Below, in pieces: positions 10,158-19,290 of a stretch of DNA of 55,110 nt. The DNA comes from Bacteroidales bacterium (lineage in GTDB: Bacteria > Bacteroidota > Bacteroidia > Bacteroidales > UBA4181). Below the pieces are notes generated by a model. That model worked only from the letters and a program-made list of their open reading frames with translations. It was not told the origin of the DNA and ran no database searches. Each line of letters starts with the position of its first letter. Within the stretch, counting starts at the first letter, position 1. The DNA lies in assembly GCA_031265445.1 (NCBI GenBank), contig JAISCQ010000254.1, positions 1 through 55,110 on the forward strand, read 5' to 3'. The position numbers were made by a program, and so were the translations under genes.

Positions 10158-11828
10158 ATGAAGCGCTTGCAAACCGAGCTTGCAAACTCGACAAAGTTAA
10201 TCATCATCAAAAAATCAAAAGATTCCTCAGTGGTTCTCAGTGATACTCAGTGTAACCGGCCAAAAATCAAAAAGACTCTCTGTCTTGCGGTTTTGCTGTG
10301 GCACATACTCGCAGTTGCAGCTATGGAACCTGTTTTGATGCGGGCCGGATCTTACCGGTTTATTGTAGACGACTTCGAATATGTTTACCATAAAAACCGC
10401 AGGTCCGGAAACCAAACGCTTGACGAATGTCTGGCGCTGTATATTCCATACAAACTCAAGATAGCCGCAGCCAAAGATGCCGGATTGGATACCTTACCCG
10501 GAATTGCCGCCGAATGGATGCAATATCGTGATCAACTGGCTGCAAAATACCTGGCAGATACCATCATCAATCAATACTTGCTCCGTGAAGCATACGATCG
10601 CAGCCGTTACGAAATCAAGGCAGCATACATCCAGGTGAATATCAGTGGAAACGACACATTGACCGCCTTTAATCGGATACGGAAGATTCGGCAGCGGGCA
10701 TTGGCTGGCGAAGACTTCGGGGAACTGGCAGCCGACTGTTCCGACGATCCTTCGGCAAAGGTCAATAAGGGACAATTAGGATGGTTCACGGTTTTCAGGA
10801 TGGATTATCCGTTTGAAACAATGGCGTACAGTACATCTGTAGGACTTGTTTCCGTACCGGTACGTACCGATACGGAATATCGCATGATCAAGATCATCGA
10901 TCGCAGGCCCAGCGGACAGGAAATGTCGCTGGAAGAAGCAAAAACGCTGCTAAAGCAAAAAATTGCGCGTAGTGACCGCATGCAAATTGGGATGGAAACG
11001 TATGCCGCAACACTGAAACCAAAGTACCGGTTTACGGAACATGCGGTTTCGCTGGAAAACATTCTTAGAAATACTAAAAACGCAAACCTTCCGTTATTTT
11101 CTTTTGCAGGGCAGGAATTTCGCGTTGCCGATTTCGAAAAGTTCGTAGCGAGTCAGCCCGCGAGAACGATGACGGAACAGGCATACAAACAGTTTGTTGC
11201 TTATAGTCTACTGGATTACGAATCCAGTAGGCTCGAAAGCGACAATAAAATTTTCCGCGAAACGGCCGGCGAATTTCTCGACGGTTTGTTGCTGTTCGCG
11301 CTTACCGATAGTGTTATATGGTCGAAAGCAGCACAGGATTCAACCGGATTGACGGCTTTTTATAAAAAAAATGCACGATTCTACAAATGGGGCAAACGTA
11401 TGGATGCCACCATTTATTACTGTTCGGGCGCTAAGGTTGCCGAACGGCTTCACCGGACAGTAAAAAACAGGAATGAAGGATCAGGTCGCTTGCCGGATGG
11501 GTTATTCACTTTTTTTTGTGATGAAGCCACACCCTGCCTGGATACTGTTCGCAGGGTGCTCCCCAAAGGCGCAAATACCATAGCCGATCGTGTCAAGTGG
11601 AAAAAAGGTTGTTCGAAAATATTGGACTGGAATGGTAAATTTGTATTTTTGGACATTCATACGCTTCTCCGGCCGGCACGAAAAACTTTTAAAGAAGCGC
11701 GCGGCGAGGCGCTTTCCGGATATCAGGATGAGTTGGAAAGCAAATGGGTGGAACGGTTGAAAAAGAAATATCCTGTGACCATCGACGAGAAAGTGTGGAC
11801 AGATTTAAAAAGGAAATATGCAGAGTAA
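10158..11828 (+). CDS. PpiC-type peptidyl-prolyl isomerase, periplasmic chaperone
   Basis: About 556 residues. A parvulin (PpiC/rotamase) domain lies near residues 145-250: AAYIQVNISGND, then LAGEDFGELAADCSDDPS and GQLGWFTVFRMDYPFE. A hydrophobic export segment, KKTLCLAVLLWHILAVAA, sits about 45 residues after the ATG I list, so the true start may be later or use a non-ATG codon; it is uncertain. The C-terminal 300 residues have no motif I can name. It is the first of three related genes (next start overlaps its stop by 11 nt), followed by an OstA-like protein, which points to folding or delivery of outer-membrane proteins. Confidence 0.8.
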   Translation: MKRLQTELANSTKLIIIKKSKDSSVVLSDTQCNRPKIKKTLCLAVLLWHILAVAAMEPVLMRAGSYRFIVDDFEYVYHKNRRSGNQTLDECLALYIPYKLKIAAAKDAGLDTLPGIAAEWMQYRDQLAAKYLADTIINQYLLREAYDRSRYEIKAAYIQVNISGNDTLTAFNRIRKIRQRALAGEDFGELAADCSDDPSAKVNKGQLGWFTVFRMDYPFETMAYSTSVGLVSVPVRTDTEYRMIKIIDRRPSGQEMSLEEAKTLLKQKIARSDRMQIGMETYAATLKPKYRFTEHAVSLENILRNTKNANLPLFSFAGQEFRVADFEKFVASQPARTMTEQAYKQFVAYSLLDYESSRLESDNKIFRETAGEFLDGLLLFALTDSVIWSKAAQDSTGLTAFYKKNARFYKWGKRMDATIYYCSGAKVAERLHRTVKNRNEGSGRLPDGLFTFFCDEATPCLDTVRRVLPKGANTIADRVKWKKGCSKILDWNGKFVFLDIHTLLRPARKTFKEARGEALSGYQDELESKWVERLKKKYPVTIDEKVWTDLKRKYAE

Positions 11829-12693
11829 TCGATCAAAAATAGCGAAGATAGTGTGTTGCATCATTGCAACCACAGGTTTTCTCATGTTCTCATGCTCCTT
11901 AAATACTCGAGAAAATGATAAAATAGTTGCCAGAGCAGGTGATAAGTATCTGTATTTTAGCGAAATGAGCGACATATTTCCGAAAGGATGCTCCAAGGAT
12001 GACAGCACGGCGCTTGCTAAATTGTATATCGATAATTGGATTAAAACCAGGCTATTGCTAAAAAAAGCAGAATTGAACCTTTCGAGAGAACAGTTGGATA
12101 TTAGCGAAGAGATAGAAACTTACCGGACTTCGTTGCTGATTTACAAGTACGAAGACGAGTTGTTGCAGGAAAAGCTGGATACTGCGGTACTCGAATCGGA
12201 GATTCAAAGTTATTACGATGCCAATATGGCCAATTTCTCGTCCGAAGAGTATGTGGTAAAGGCTGTATATATCAAGCTCCCGGCCAATGCGCCTACCCTG
12301 TGGAAAGTCAGGCGATGGTATGTGTCCGACCTGGAAAAGGATGTGCAGGACCTGACGGATTATTGCCGGAGTCATGCGGTCGAATTCGGTTTTTTTGATG
12401 ACGAATGGGTTTCATGGGCGAAAATCGAAAAGGAGCTTCCCCAAAAAGAGTCTGCAACGAGGCAATTGGTACAATCCGACCGTATAGAGCAACAAGACGG
12501 AGAATTTAATTATTTTGTCCGCATCAAGGGGAAAAGGACGCCCGGCGATACAGCCCCGCTGGTATTTGTGAGGGATAAAGTGAAAAGTATCCTTATTAAT
12601 AAAAGGAAATTAAAGTTTATCAGCGAGTTGGAAAAGAATATATACAACGATGCGCTGGTAAAAAAACAGTTTGAAATTTATAAAATCAATTGA
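11818..12693 (+). CDS. SurA-like lipoprotein, possible degenerate PPIase
   Basis: A 291-residue lipoprotein. Residues 1-26 form a signal sequence with the lipobox FMFSC (cysteine about 26). The N-terminal half, VARAGDKYLYFSEMSDIFP through the helical KLYIDNWIKTRLLLKKAEL, resembles the SurA N-terminal chaperone domain. I cannot find an intact parvulin core, so it may be a chaperone without isomerase activity. Its start codon lies 11 nt inside the previous gene, which implies translational coupling. Confidence 0.75.
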   Translation: MQSNRSKIAKIVCCIIATTGFLMFSCSLNTRENDKIVARAGDKYLYFSEMSDIFPKGCSKDDSTALAKLYIDNWIKTRLLLKKAELNLSREQLDISEEIETYRTSLLIYKYEDELLQEKLDTAVLESEIQSYYDANMANFSSEEYVVKAVYIKLPANAPTLWKVRRWYVSDLEKDVQDLTDYCRSHAVEFGFFDDEWVSWAKIEKELPQKESATRQLVQSDRIEQQDGEFNYFVRIKGKRTPGDTAPLVFVRDKVKSILINKRKLKFISELEKNIYNDALVKKQFEIYKIN

Positions 12694-12760
12694 CCTTTCC
12701 CCCGCTCCCACTCCGCAGGAGAGGAGAAGCGGAGGAAAAGGTCTAAATCAAGAAAATTAA
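12694..12760 (+). repeat. imperfect inverted repeat between chaperone genes
   Basis: GACCTTTCCCCCGCTCCC near 12692 is loosely complementary to GAAGCGGAGGAAAAGGTC near 12727. The stem is long but interrupted and has no T-run. It sits inside an apparently continuous operon, so it may be an mRNA-processing or REP-type element rather than a terminator. Confidence 0.35.
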
Positions 12761-14104
12761 ATGAAGAAGATTATTATTGTCTTATTGATTTGTTTTTATG
12801 GAGTATGCGCCAATGCTCAACCCTACATGCTCGACCAGATCGTAGCTATTGTAGGCAGCAAACCGATCAAGCAGTCGGATGTAGAAAACCGCTACCTGCA
12901 GTACAGGGCGCAGGGGTATTCTTTGCAGGGCGATATGAAATGCGGCATGTTTGAAGAACTGTTGACCGAAAAGCTGTTGATGAACCAGGCCGAAGTGGAT
13001 AGTCTGGTGGTGGAACCCAGCGAAGTGGAAATGGACCTGAACCGTCGTTTGGAAATGTTCATCCGTCAGGTCGGTTCGCAGGAAAAACTGGAAGATTATT
13101 TCAAGAAAAGTATCTACGAAATCAAGGATGACTTGCGTAATAGCCTGTATGAACAATTGCTGGCACAAAAAATGCAACACAACATCACCGAAAACGTAAA
13201 GATCACCCCGTCGGAAGTACGCAGTTTCTACATCAAGATACCCAAAGACAGTGTCCCGCTTATTAACGGACAGGCCGAGGTGGCACAGATAGTGGTTTAC
13301 CCGCCATACAGTGATGAGGCCATCAGCGAAGTACGGCAGAGATTGTTAGACCTGCGTGAACGGGTTATTAACGGCGAAAGTTTCCGTACAATGGCCGTGA
13401 TGTATTCCGAAGATCTTGGTACAGCACGAAATGGCGGCGAATTAGGCTTCCAAAGTAAGGGCGAACTCGACCCCGAATTTGCAAAAACCGCCTGGGCTTT
13501 AAAAAACAAAGGCGACGTATCGCGTATTGTGGTATCGAAGTTCGGATACCACATCATTCAATTGGTAGATAAGAGAGGCGACCAGGTAAGCTGCCGACAC
13601 ATATTGATGACACCCAAACCCAATCCGGAAGCGATCGCCACCGCAACCGGTCGCTTGGATACCTTGGTACGGCTTATCCGGAAAGATTCTTTAAATTGGA
13701 ACATAGCCGCTTTCCGTTATTCGCAGGACGAAGCCACGCGTTTTAACGGCGGGTTGATGATCAACCCGCGCGATAACAGCACCCTCTTCGAAATGGACCA
13801 AATGGAAAAGGATGACTACAATGCGATCAAGGATATGAAAATCGGCGAAGTTTCAGAGCCTTATGTATCGAAAGACAGTAAGGGAAAACTGGTATACAAG
13901 ATCGTGAAACTGAAGAGCCAGTCCGATCCGCACAGGGCCAATCTAAAATCCGATTACACGTTTCTGTCGGATATTGCGCTGAACGAAAAAATGAACAGGG
14001 TGGTCAAGGATTGGGTGGACGAAAAAATAGAAACCAGCTATATATACATTGACGAAAGTTTCAAACGGTGCGGACTGAATAATGTCAACTGGCTGAAACA
14101 ATAA
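12761..14104 (+). CDS. surA: SurA-type peptidyl-prolyl isomerase
   Basis: A 447-residue periplasmic chaperone. The signal peptide is KKIIIVLLICFYGVCANAQ. The SurA N-terminal domain (YMLDQIVAIVGSKPIKQSDV) is followed by two parvulin domains: residues about 175-275, with GESFRTMAVMYSEDLGTARN, GGELGF and FGYHIIQLVDKRGD, and about 280-380, with CRHILMTPKPNP and NGGLMINP. The family escorts outer-membrane beta-barrel proteins to the BAM complex. It is third in the chaperone set and precedes the OstA-like gene. Confidence 0.92.
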   Translation: MKKIIIVLLICFYGVCANAQPYMLDQIVAIVGSKPIKQSDVENRYLQYRAQGYSLQGDMKCGMFEELLTEKLLMNQAEVDSLVVEPSEVEMDLNRRLEMFIRQVGSQEKLEDYFKKSIYEIKDDLRNSLYEQLLAQKMQHNITENVKITPSEVRSFYIKIPKDSVPLINGQAEVAQIVVYPPYSDEAISEVRQRLLDLRERVINGESFRTMAVMYSEDLGTARNGGELGFQSKGELDPEFAKTAWALKNKGDVSRIVVSKFGYHIIQLVDKRGDQVSCRHILMTPKPNPEAIATATGRLDTLVRLIRKDSLNWNIAAFRYSQDEATRFNGGLMINPRDNSTLFEMDQMEKDDYNAIKDMKIGEVSEPYVSKDSKGKLVYKIVKLKSQSDPHRANLKSDYTFLSDIALNEKMNRVVKDWVDEKIETSYIYIDESFKRCGLNNVNWLKQ

Positions 14105-14188
14105 CAGTTTAAAACTTAAAGTTTGAAGTTTCAAGTTCAAGTTTCACGATTTGTCAGCGCCTGTCGGCAATGTATGTCATGCTTCCGG

Positions 14189-15847
14189 ATGAAGCGTACG
14201 TTGCCTGTCGCTTGCCGCTTCTCACTCTTTATTCTCGTCAGTCTTCACTCGTCGCTCTTCACCTTATGGGCGCAACAGCCGGCGCAACCCAGGAAAATCG
14301 AGATCACTCGCTATAACAGCCTCGAATTCAGCTCGCGGATAGCGTCCGATGCACAACGCGTCATCGGCGACGTGGAATTTCAGCACGAGGGCATGACCAT
14401 GACCTGCGACAGCGCCTACATGTATAGCCAGCACAATACCCTCGATGCATTCAGCCGGGTACATATTACCAATGCCGATCGCAGTGTTACCATCGATGGC
14501 GATTTTGCCAAATATACGGGCGATACCAAGTTTGCCGAAATTTGGGATCATGTGGTGCTTGTGGATTCAAACGCCGTACTCAAAACCGAGCACCTGTACT
14601 ACGACCTGAATACCAACATCGCCTATTATTTAGTGGGCGGCGAAATACTCAATGACGGCAACGACATGGTGAGCAAGCTGGGATATTACCACCGCAGTAT
14701 CAACATGTTCTATTTCAAAAAGGATGTCGTGCTCCATACGCCCGATTATACTATTGTGACGGATACGCTGAATTACAATGTACAGACAAAGGTAGCCGAT
14801 TTTGTGGGGCCTACTTACATCCAAAACGAAAAAGATACCATCTATTGCGAGCTTGGCTGGTACAATACCAACGATACGGTGGCGCTTTTCCGGCGCAACG
14901 CGTGGATCAAAAGCGGCAGCACAACGGTCAGCAGCGACACGTTATATTACGAAAGCAAAACGGGTAACGGACAGGCTTTCAGTAATATTGTCATCGTGGA
15001 TACCACCAACAATGTGATCCTGAAAGGCAACAAAGGCGAATTTAACCGGCCAACGGACAAGGCATGGCTCACAGGGCAGGCTTTGCTAATCATGGCAGGA
15101 AAGCAGGACTCGCTTTTCCTTCATTCCGACACCTTGCGTTCGGACGTGGATACATCCGGCTTCAAAGTCTTGAAAGCATACAACAGGGTAAGGTTCTTCA
15201 GTCTTGACATGCAAGGTAAGTGCGATTCGCTGGTGATGACCTTACAGGACTCGGTTATCCGCATGTTCCGGCTTCCCATTATATGGGCGCAAAACAACCA
15301 GATGACGGCCGAACATATTGAGATAGAAACACAAAACCAGAAACCCAGGCGGATGAACCTGCTCAATAAGGGATTCATTGCACAGGAAGACTCAGCGGGA
15401 TTCAACCAGATCAAAGGTAAAAAAATCGTCGGGCTGTTCCGGGATGATCATGAACTGTACCGCATCAATGCTTATGGCGATGGAGAAACGGTATATTATA
15501 TTTATGACGGGCCTGATGTAACAGGGGTTAACAAACTTAAAAGTACTGATGTGGTGATCCTTATTGAAGACCGGAAAGCACAGGAGGTCACCCATATTGA
15601 CCAGGCTGAGGGAGAAATGATTCCGCCCAACGAATTTAGCGCGGAAGAATTGACTTTGAACGGATTCAGGTGGCAAATCAAGTTGAAGCCGGTAGATAAA
15701 AACGACATCTACGAATGGAGAGAGGAAGTGGCCGAACCTGCAGAAAAGTCCGCGCTATTGTCGAAGAATGCAAAAGAAGCACCGGCCAAAGAAACGAAAC
15801 CGGCGCCAACCGGAAGGCCTGGCGATCGGAAACCGGCCCGGCGCTGA
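14189..15847 (+). CDS. OstA/LptA-like periplasmic protein
   Basis: A 552-residue exported protein with a signal peptide ending near TLWAQQ. It is made of repeated OstA/LptA beta-jellyroll segments: GDVEFQHEGMTMTCDSAY, FAKYTGDTKFAEIWDHVVL, LKTEHLYYDLNTNIAYY, SSDTLYYESKTGNGQAF, and HIEIETQNQKPRRMNL. This form is common in Bacteroidota and is thought to help carry lipopolysaccharide to the outer membrane. The frame is open upstream with a TTG at 14123; the ATG at 14189 is preferred because it puts the signal peptide at the N terminus. The last 40 residues are Lys/Pro/Ala-rich and probably disordered. Confidence 0.85.
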   Translation: MKRTLPVACRFSLFILVSLHSSLFTLWAQQPAQPRKIEITRYNSLEFSSRIASDAQRVIGDVEFQHEGMTMTCDSAYMYSQHNTLDAFSRVHITNADRSVTIDGDFAKYTGDTKFAEIWDHVVLVDSNAVLKTEHLYYDLNTNIAYYLVGGEILNDGNDMVSKLGYYHRSINMFYFKKDVVLHTPDYTIVTDTLNYNVQTKVADFVGPTYIQNEKDTIYCELGWYNTNDTVALFRRNAWIKSGSTTVSSDTLYYESKTGNGQAFSNIVIVDTTNNVILKGNKGEFNRPTDKAWLTGQALLIMAGKQDSLFLHSDTLRSDVDTSGFKVLKAYNRVRFFSLDMQGKCDSLVMTLQDSVIRMFRLPIIWAQNNQMTAEHIEIETQNQKPRRMNLLNKGFIAQEDSAGFNQIKGKKIVGLFRDDHELYRINAYGDGETVYYIYDGPDVTGVNKLKSTDVVILIEDRKAQEVTHIDQAEGEMIPPNEFSAEELTLNGFRWQIKLKPVDKNDIYEWREEVAEPAEKSALLSKNAKEAPAKETKPAPTGRPGDRKPARR

Positions 15848-15966
15848 CCAGGGCCTGGACTAAGGAGGATGAAGATTTACCGGGGCTATACTGACGCCAA
15901 AGTACTAAAGATAATTGGATGATAAAAAAAGAAAATGACTATTTTTGTACTCTAATCAAAACCGAT

Positions 15967-16200
15967 ATGAAAACTGTAATAACCGCAAAAGAATTCAATA
16001 CCGATCAGGAAAAGTATTTTGATTTGGCCGTAAACGAACAGATATACATCGAAAGAGGGGATAACATATTCATCGTCACAAAGGCCAAAGCGCCGAAACG
16101 GAAATATAAGGCTCCGGATGATGATTTACGCAAGGCTATCACTATGGATGAAGTTCGCGAAAGATTACACGCTCATGTGCATAAATTATTTGCAAAATAA
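15967..16200 (+). CDS. antitoxin of a type II toxin-antitoxin pair
   Basis: A 77-residue protein, MKTVITAKEFNTDQEKYFDL onwards, resembling the Phd/YefM-like antitoxins of Bacteroidales. The N terminus binds DNA and the charged C terminus would cover the toxin. A -7 box TATTTTTG at 15940-15947 places the start at 15967, not at the earlier in-frame codon at 15919. The stop TAA overlaps the toxin ATG by one base (TAATG). The toxin reading frame is broken, so this antitoxin may be an orphan. Confidence 0.8.
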   Translation: MKTVITAKEFNTDQEKYFDLAVNEQIYIERGDNIFIVTKAKAPKRKYKAPDDDLRKAITMDEVRERLHAHVHKLFAK

Positions 16201-16443
16201 TGAAAGTATTAGCAAAACCGGCTGCTATTGATTGATGAGATCAATACGAAACTGCCGATATGCACGCACAAATCTGCACCCAAGTATTTTAAAGAATATG
16301 GTAAGTGTTTGAAATATATAGCGCTAACTAAAAATAAACACACAACTTGGTATGTGTTTTTTGAGGTATACGAAGACAGCGAGGAAATAATCTATCTGAT
16401 AAAGCGCATAGAAAACAACCACACTGCAGCTCGGTATTTTTGA
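16200..16443 (+). pseudogene. RelE/ParE-like toxin, frameshifted
   Basis: The ATG at 16200 gives MKVLAKPAAID and then a stop at 16233-16235. The +1 frame continues from about 16228 to 16443 with HKSAPKYFKEYGKCLKYIAL, TTWYVFFEVYED and RIENNHTAARYF, which looks like the body of a RelE/ParE-family toxin. One added base or two lost bases between 16210 and 16235, near the slippery GATTGATTGATGAG, would explain the break. It may be a true inactivation or a sequencing error. Confidence 0.65.
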
Positions 16444-16714
16444 CACGTCTAAATCAAATCACAAAACTATTAGCATAGTTTACTACTTGGTTTTGAATAC
16501 ATGTTATAGTTGTGCGCGTGTGCGAAATGTTTTTGTGCATTTGATGCTGTATCTCTACATTTTTATATCCCCCCTCCGGGGTCAGGCATCATTTTTGAGG
16601 CACAAAAGGTAACTATTTGTTTCAAAATTCGTATATGATAACTGATTTCCCGACTCAGACGGGCGTAACATCCGATCATATCGAATGATGATCTTAGTTA
16701 AATAAATTATCAGT

Positions 16715-17653
16715 ATGAAGAGAATTTTGGTGACCGGGGGCGCCGGTTTTATTGGCTCGCACCTGTGCGAAAGATTATTAAAGGACGGAAACGAAGTAAT
16801 TTGTGTAGACAATTTTTTTACCGGTTCCAAGGAAAACATTGTGGACATGATCGGGAACCCATATTTCGAACTGGTACGCCATGATGTTGTAACCCCGTTT
16901 CTTGCTGAAGTAGATGAGATTTATAACCTGGCATGTCCTGCATCGCCGGTACATTACCAGTATAACGGTATCAAAACCATCAAAACATCGGTGATGGGCG
17001 CTATCAACATGCTGGGATTAGCCAAACGGACACGCGCCAAAATCCTGCAAGCCTCCACCAGCGAGGTATATGGCGACCCTTTGATACATCCGCAGCTCGA
17101 AAACTACTGGGGACACGTCAACCCGATCGGCGCCCGTTCGTGTTACGACGAGGGCAAGCGTTGTGCCGAGTCGCTGTTCATGAATTATCACCGGCAAAAC
17201 GGAGTCCGTATCAAGATCATCCGTATTTTCAATACCTACGGCCCCAAGATGCATCCCAACGATGGACGCGTGGTGTCCAATTTCATCGTGCAGGCATTGC
17301 AGAGGCAGGACATCACCATTTACGGAAACGGCAACCAAACCCGCAGTTTCCAGTACGTGGACGACTTGGTGGAAGGGATGATCCGCCTGATGGGAACTCC
17401 CGACGACTTTATCGGGCCGGTAAATGTAGGGAATCCCGGCGAATTTACCATCAGGCAGTTGGCCGAAATGGTGATCCGGCAAACAGGGTCAAAATCGAAA
17501 TTGGTGTATTTGCCGTTGCCACAGGATGATCCTGTTCAACGGCAACCGAATATCGAATTAGCCAAAGAAAAGTTGGGCTGGAAACCGGTGGTGCCCCTCG
17601 AAGAAGGGCTGCAAAAAACCATCGCATATTTCACAGGCAAACTGGGACTGTAA
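16715..17653 (+). CDS. UDP-glucuronate decarboxylase (UDP-xylose synthase)
   Basis: A 312-residue short-chain dehydrogenase-like enzyme that converts UDP-glucuronate to UDP-xylose. The NAD-binding motif is [15 protein letters not shown] at the N terminus. The catalytic YxxxK is in [13 protein letters not shown] near residue 145. The family features [41 protein letters not shown] and [12 protein letters not shown] are all present. The substrate is supplied by the ugd product. It heads the nucleotide-sugar group. Confidence 0.93.
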   Translation: MKRILVTGGAGFIGSHLCERLLKDGNEVICVDNFFTGSKENIVDMIGNPYFELVRHDVVTPFLAEVDEIYNLACPASPVHYQYNGIKTIKTSVMGAINMLGLAKRTRAKILQASTSEVYGDPLIHPQLENYWGHVNPIGARSCYDEGKRCAESLFMNYHRQNGVRIKIIRIFNTYGPKMHPNDGRVVSNFIVQALQRQDITIYGNGNQTRSFQYVDDLVEGMIRLMGTPDDFIGPVNVGNPGEFTIRQLAEMVIRQTGSKSKLVYLPLPQDDPVQRQPNIELAKEKLGWKPVVPLEEGLQKTIAYFTGKLGL

Positions 17654-17662
17654 AATATTTTT

Positions 17663-17700
17663 CCCACAAAGGCGCAAAGGGCACGAAAATCCTTTGTGGG
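17663..17700 (+). terminator. inverted repeat between UDP-xylose synthase and rfbA
   Basis: CCCACAAAGG (17663-17672) and CCTTTGTGGG (17691-17700) form a perfect 10-bp stem with an 18-nt loop. There is no strong T-run after it (CTTTATG). It may be an attenuating or mRNA-stabilising hairpin in the intergenic space. Confidence 0.4.
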
Positions 17701-17749
17701 CTTTATGTCTTCGCGGGAAGGAAATCAAAAATATAAAATCAAAGATAAG

Positions 17750-18634
17750 ATGAAAGGCATTATTTTAGCAGGCGGTTCGGGAACCCGTTTATACCCGATT
17801 ACCAAAAGTATTTCGAAACAGATCATTCCGGTGTACGACAAACCGATGATTTACTACCCGTTGTCGGTACTGATGCTGGCCGGTATCCGCGAGATTTTGA
17901 TCATCTCAACACCCAAGGATATCCATTTGTACGAGGACTTGCTGGGCGACGGTTCCCAGCTGGGGCTGAATTTGGCATACAAAATCCAGCCATCACCTGA
18001 CGGATTGGCACAGGCTTTTATCCTGGGCAGCGAATTTATCGGTAACGACAACGTATGCCTGGTATTGGGCGATAACATCTTCTACGGTTACAGTTTTGGG
18101 CGCACGCTGCTCGAAACCGCCAAGCTGGAAGATGGCGCAGTGGTGTTCGGCTATTGGGTGAAGGATCCCGAACGATACGGTGTAGTCGAGTTCGACGATC
18201 AGGGCAACGTGTTGAGCCTCGAGGAAAAACCGGCTCATCCGAAATCGAATTACGCGGTAACGGGTTTGTATTTCTATTCGAACGACGCGGCAGCCAAAGC
18301 AAAATCGCTGAACCCTTCGGCGCGCGGCGAATTGGAAATTACCGACCTGAACAGGCTTTACCTGCAAGAAGGACGCTTGAAAGTTAAATTATTGGGACGC
18401 GGCTTTGCATGGCTCGATACCGGTACACACAACAGTTTGTTGCAGGCATCGAACTACATTGCCACCATTGAAGCGCGCCAGGGATTAAAGGTGTCGTGCA
18501 TCGAAGAAATTGCCTACAATCGCGGATTCATCAATAAGGAACAGCTTTTGCGATTGGCCGATGAATACAGAAAAAATCAGTATGGTGATTATCTGAGATT
18601 GATAGCCGGAGGAGTGAAAAGCGACGAAGAATGA
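17750..18634 (+). CDS. rfbA: glucose-1-phosphate thymidylyltransferase
   Basis: A 294-residue enzyme that makes dTDP-glucose from glucose-1-phosphate and dTTP. The nucleotidyltransferase signature [17 protein letters not shown] lies at residues 7-23, followed by [27 protein letters not shown] carries the metal-binding Asp, and [19 protein letters not shown] and [11 protein letters not shown] are typical. The frame opens earlier, at 17696, but that part lies over the hairpin; the ATG at 17750 fits the family. Confidence 0.95.
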   Translation: MKGIILAGGSGTRLYPITKSISKQIIPVYDKPMIYYPLSVLMLAGIREILIISTPKDIHLYEDLLGDGSQLGLNLAYKIQPSPDGLAQAFILGSEFIGNDNVCLVLGDNIFYGYSFGRTLLETAKLEDGAVVFGYWVKDPERYGVVEFDDQGNVLSLEEKPAHPKSNYAVTGLYFYSNDAAAKAKSLNPSARGELEITDLNRLYLQEGRLKVKLLGRGFAWLDTGTHNSLLQASNYIATIEARQGLKVSCIEEIAYNRGFINKEQLLRLADEYRKNQYGDYLRLIAGGVKSDEE

Positions 18635-18703
18635 GTTAAAGCGCTGATTATTAATCGTCTCCGATATTCGAAAATCAATGATTACTGTCATACATCAATT
18701 TAT

Positions 18704-19264
18704 ATGAACGTCATAAAAACAGAGTTTCCCGGGTTGATGATCATCGAGCCGAAGGTGTTTGGTGATACCCGCGGGTATTTTTTCGAGAGTTACAACGAAA
18801 GAGCCCTGATCGATGCCGGTATTCAAACCATATTCAGGCAGGATAACCAGTCCTTTTCAAAATATGGGGTCATCCGCGGGCTGCATTTCCAGCTGAATCC
18901 CTATTCGCAAACCAAGTTGATCCGCGCCCTTGAAGGCTCGATTTATGATGTGGCGCTCGACTTGCGGAAAGGATCGCCCACGTTCGGCAAATGGTTCGGC
19001 CTGGAACTGTCGGCCGAAAACAGGCGGCAGTTCTATATCCCGCAGGGATTTGCCCACGGATTTTCGGTATTGAGCGAACAGTCGACCATTCTCTACAAGT
19101 GCGACAATTTCTATAACCCGCAGTCCGAAGGTGGCGTTCTCTATTGTGATCCTGCTTTGGACATCGATTGGAAAGTGGATGCTTCCAAAGCTACCGTTTC
19201 GGATAAGGACAGGATCCTGCCGGCTTTTGATCGGGTAAAAACCGATTTTGAATATCGTTCATAA
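18704..19264 (+). CDS. rfbC: dTDP-4-dehydrorhamnose 3,5-epimerase
   Basis: A 186-residue cupin-fold enzyme of dTDP-L-rhamnose synthesis. Recognised by GDTRGYFFESYNE, FRQDNQSFSKYGVIRGLHFQ with the active-site histidine, TKLIRALEGSIYDVALDLRK and PQGFAHGFSVLSE. Length is normal. It lies 69 bp after rfbA and 26 bp before rfbD. Confidence 0.95.
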   Translation: MNVIKTEFPGLMIIEPKVFGDTRGYFFESYNERALIDAGIQTIFRQDNQSFSKYGVIRGLHFQLNPYSQTKLIRALEGSIYDVALDLRKGSPTFGKWFGLELSAENRRQFYIPQGFAHGFSVLSEQSTILYKCDNFYNPQSEGGVLYCDPALDIDWKVDASKATVSDKDRILPAFDRVKTDFEYRS

Positions 19265-19290
19265 CATCTGAATGTTGACTGTTAAAACGC

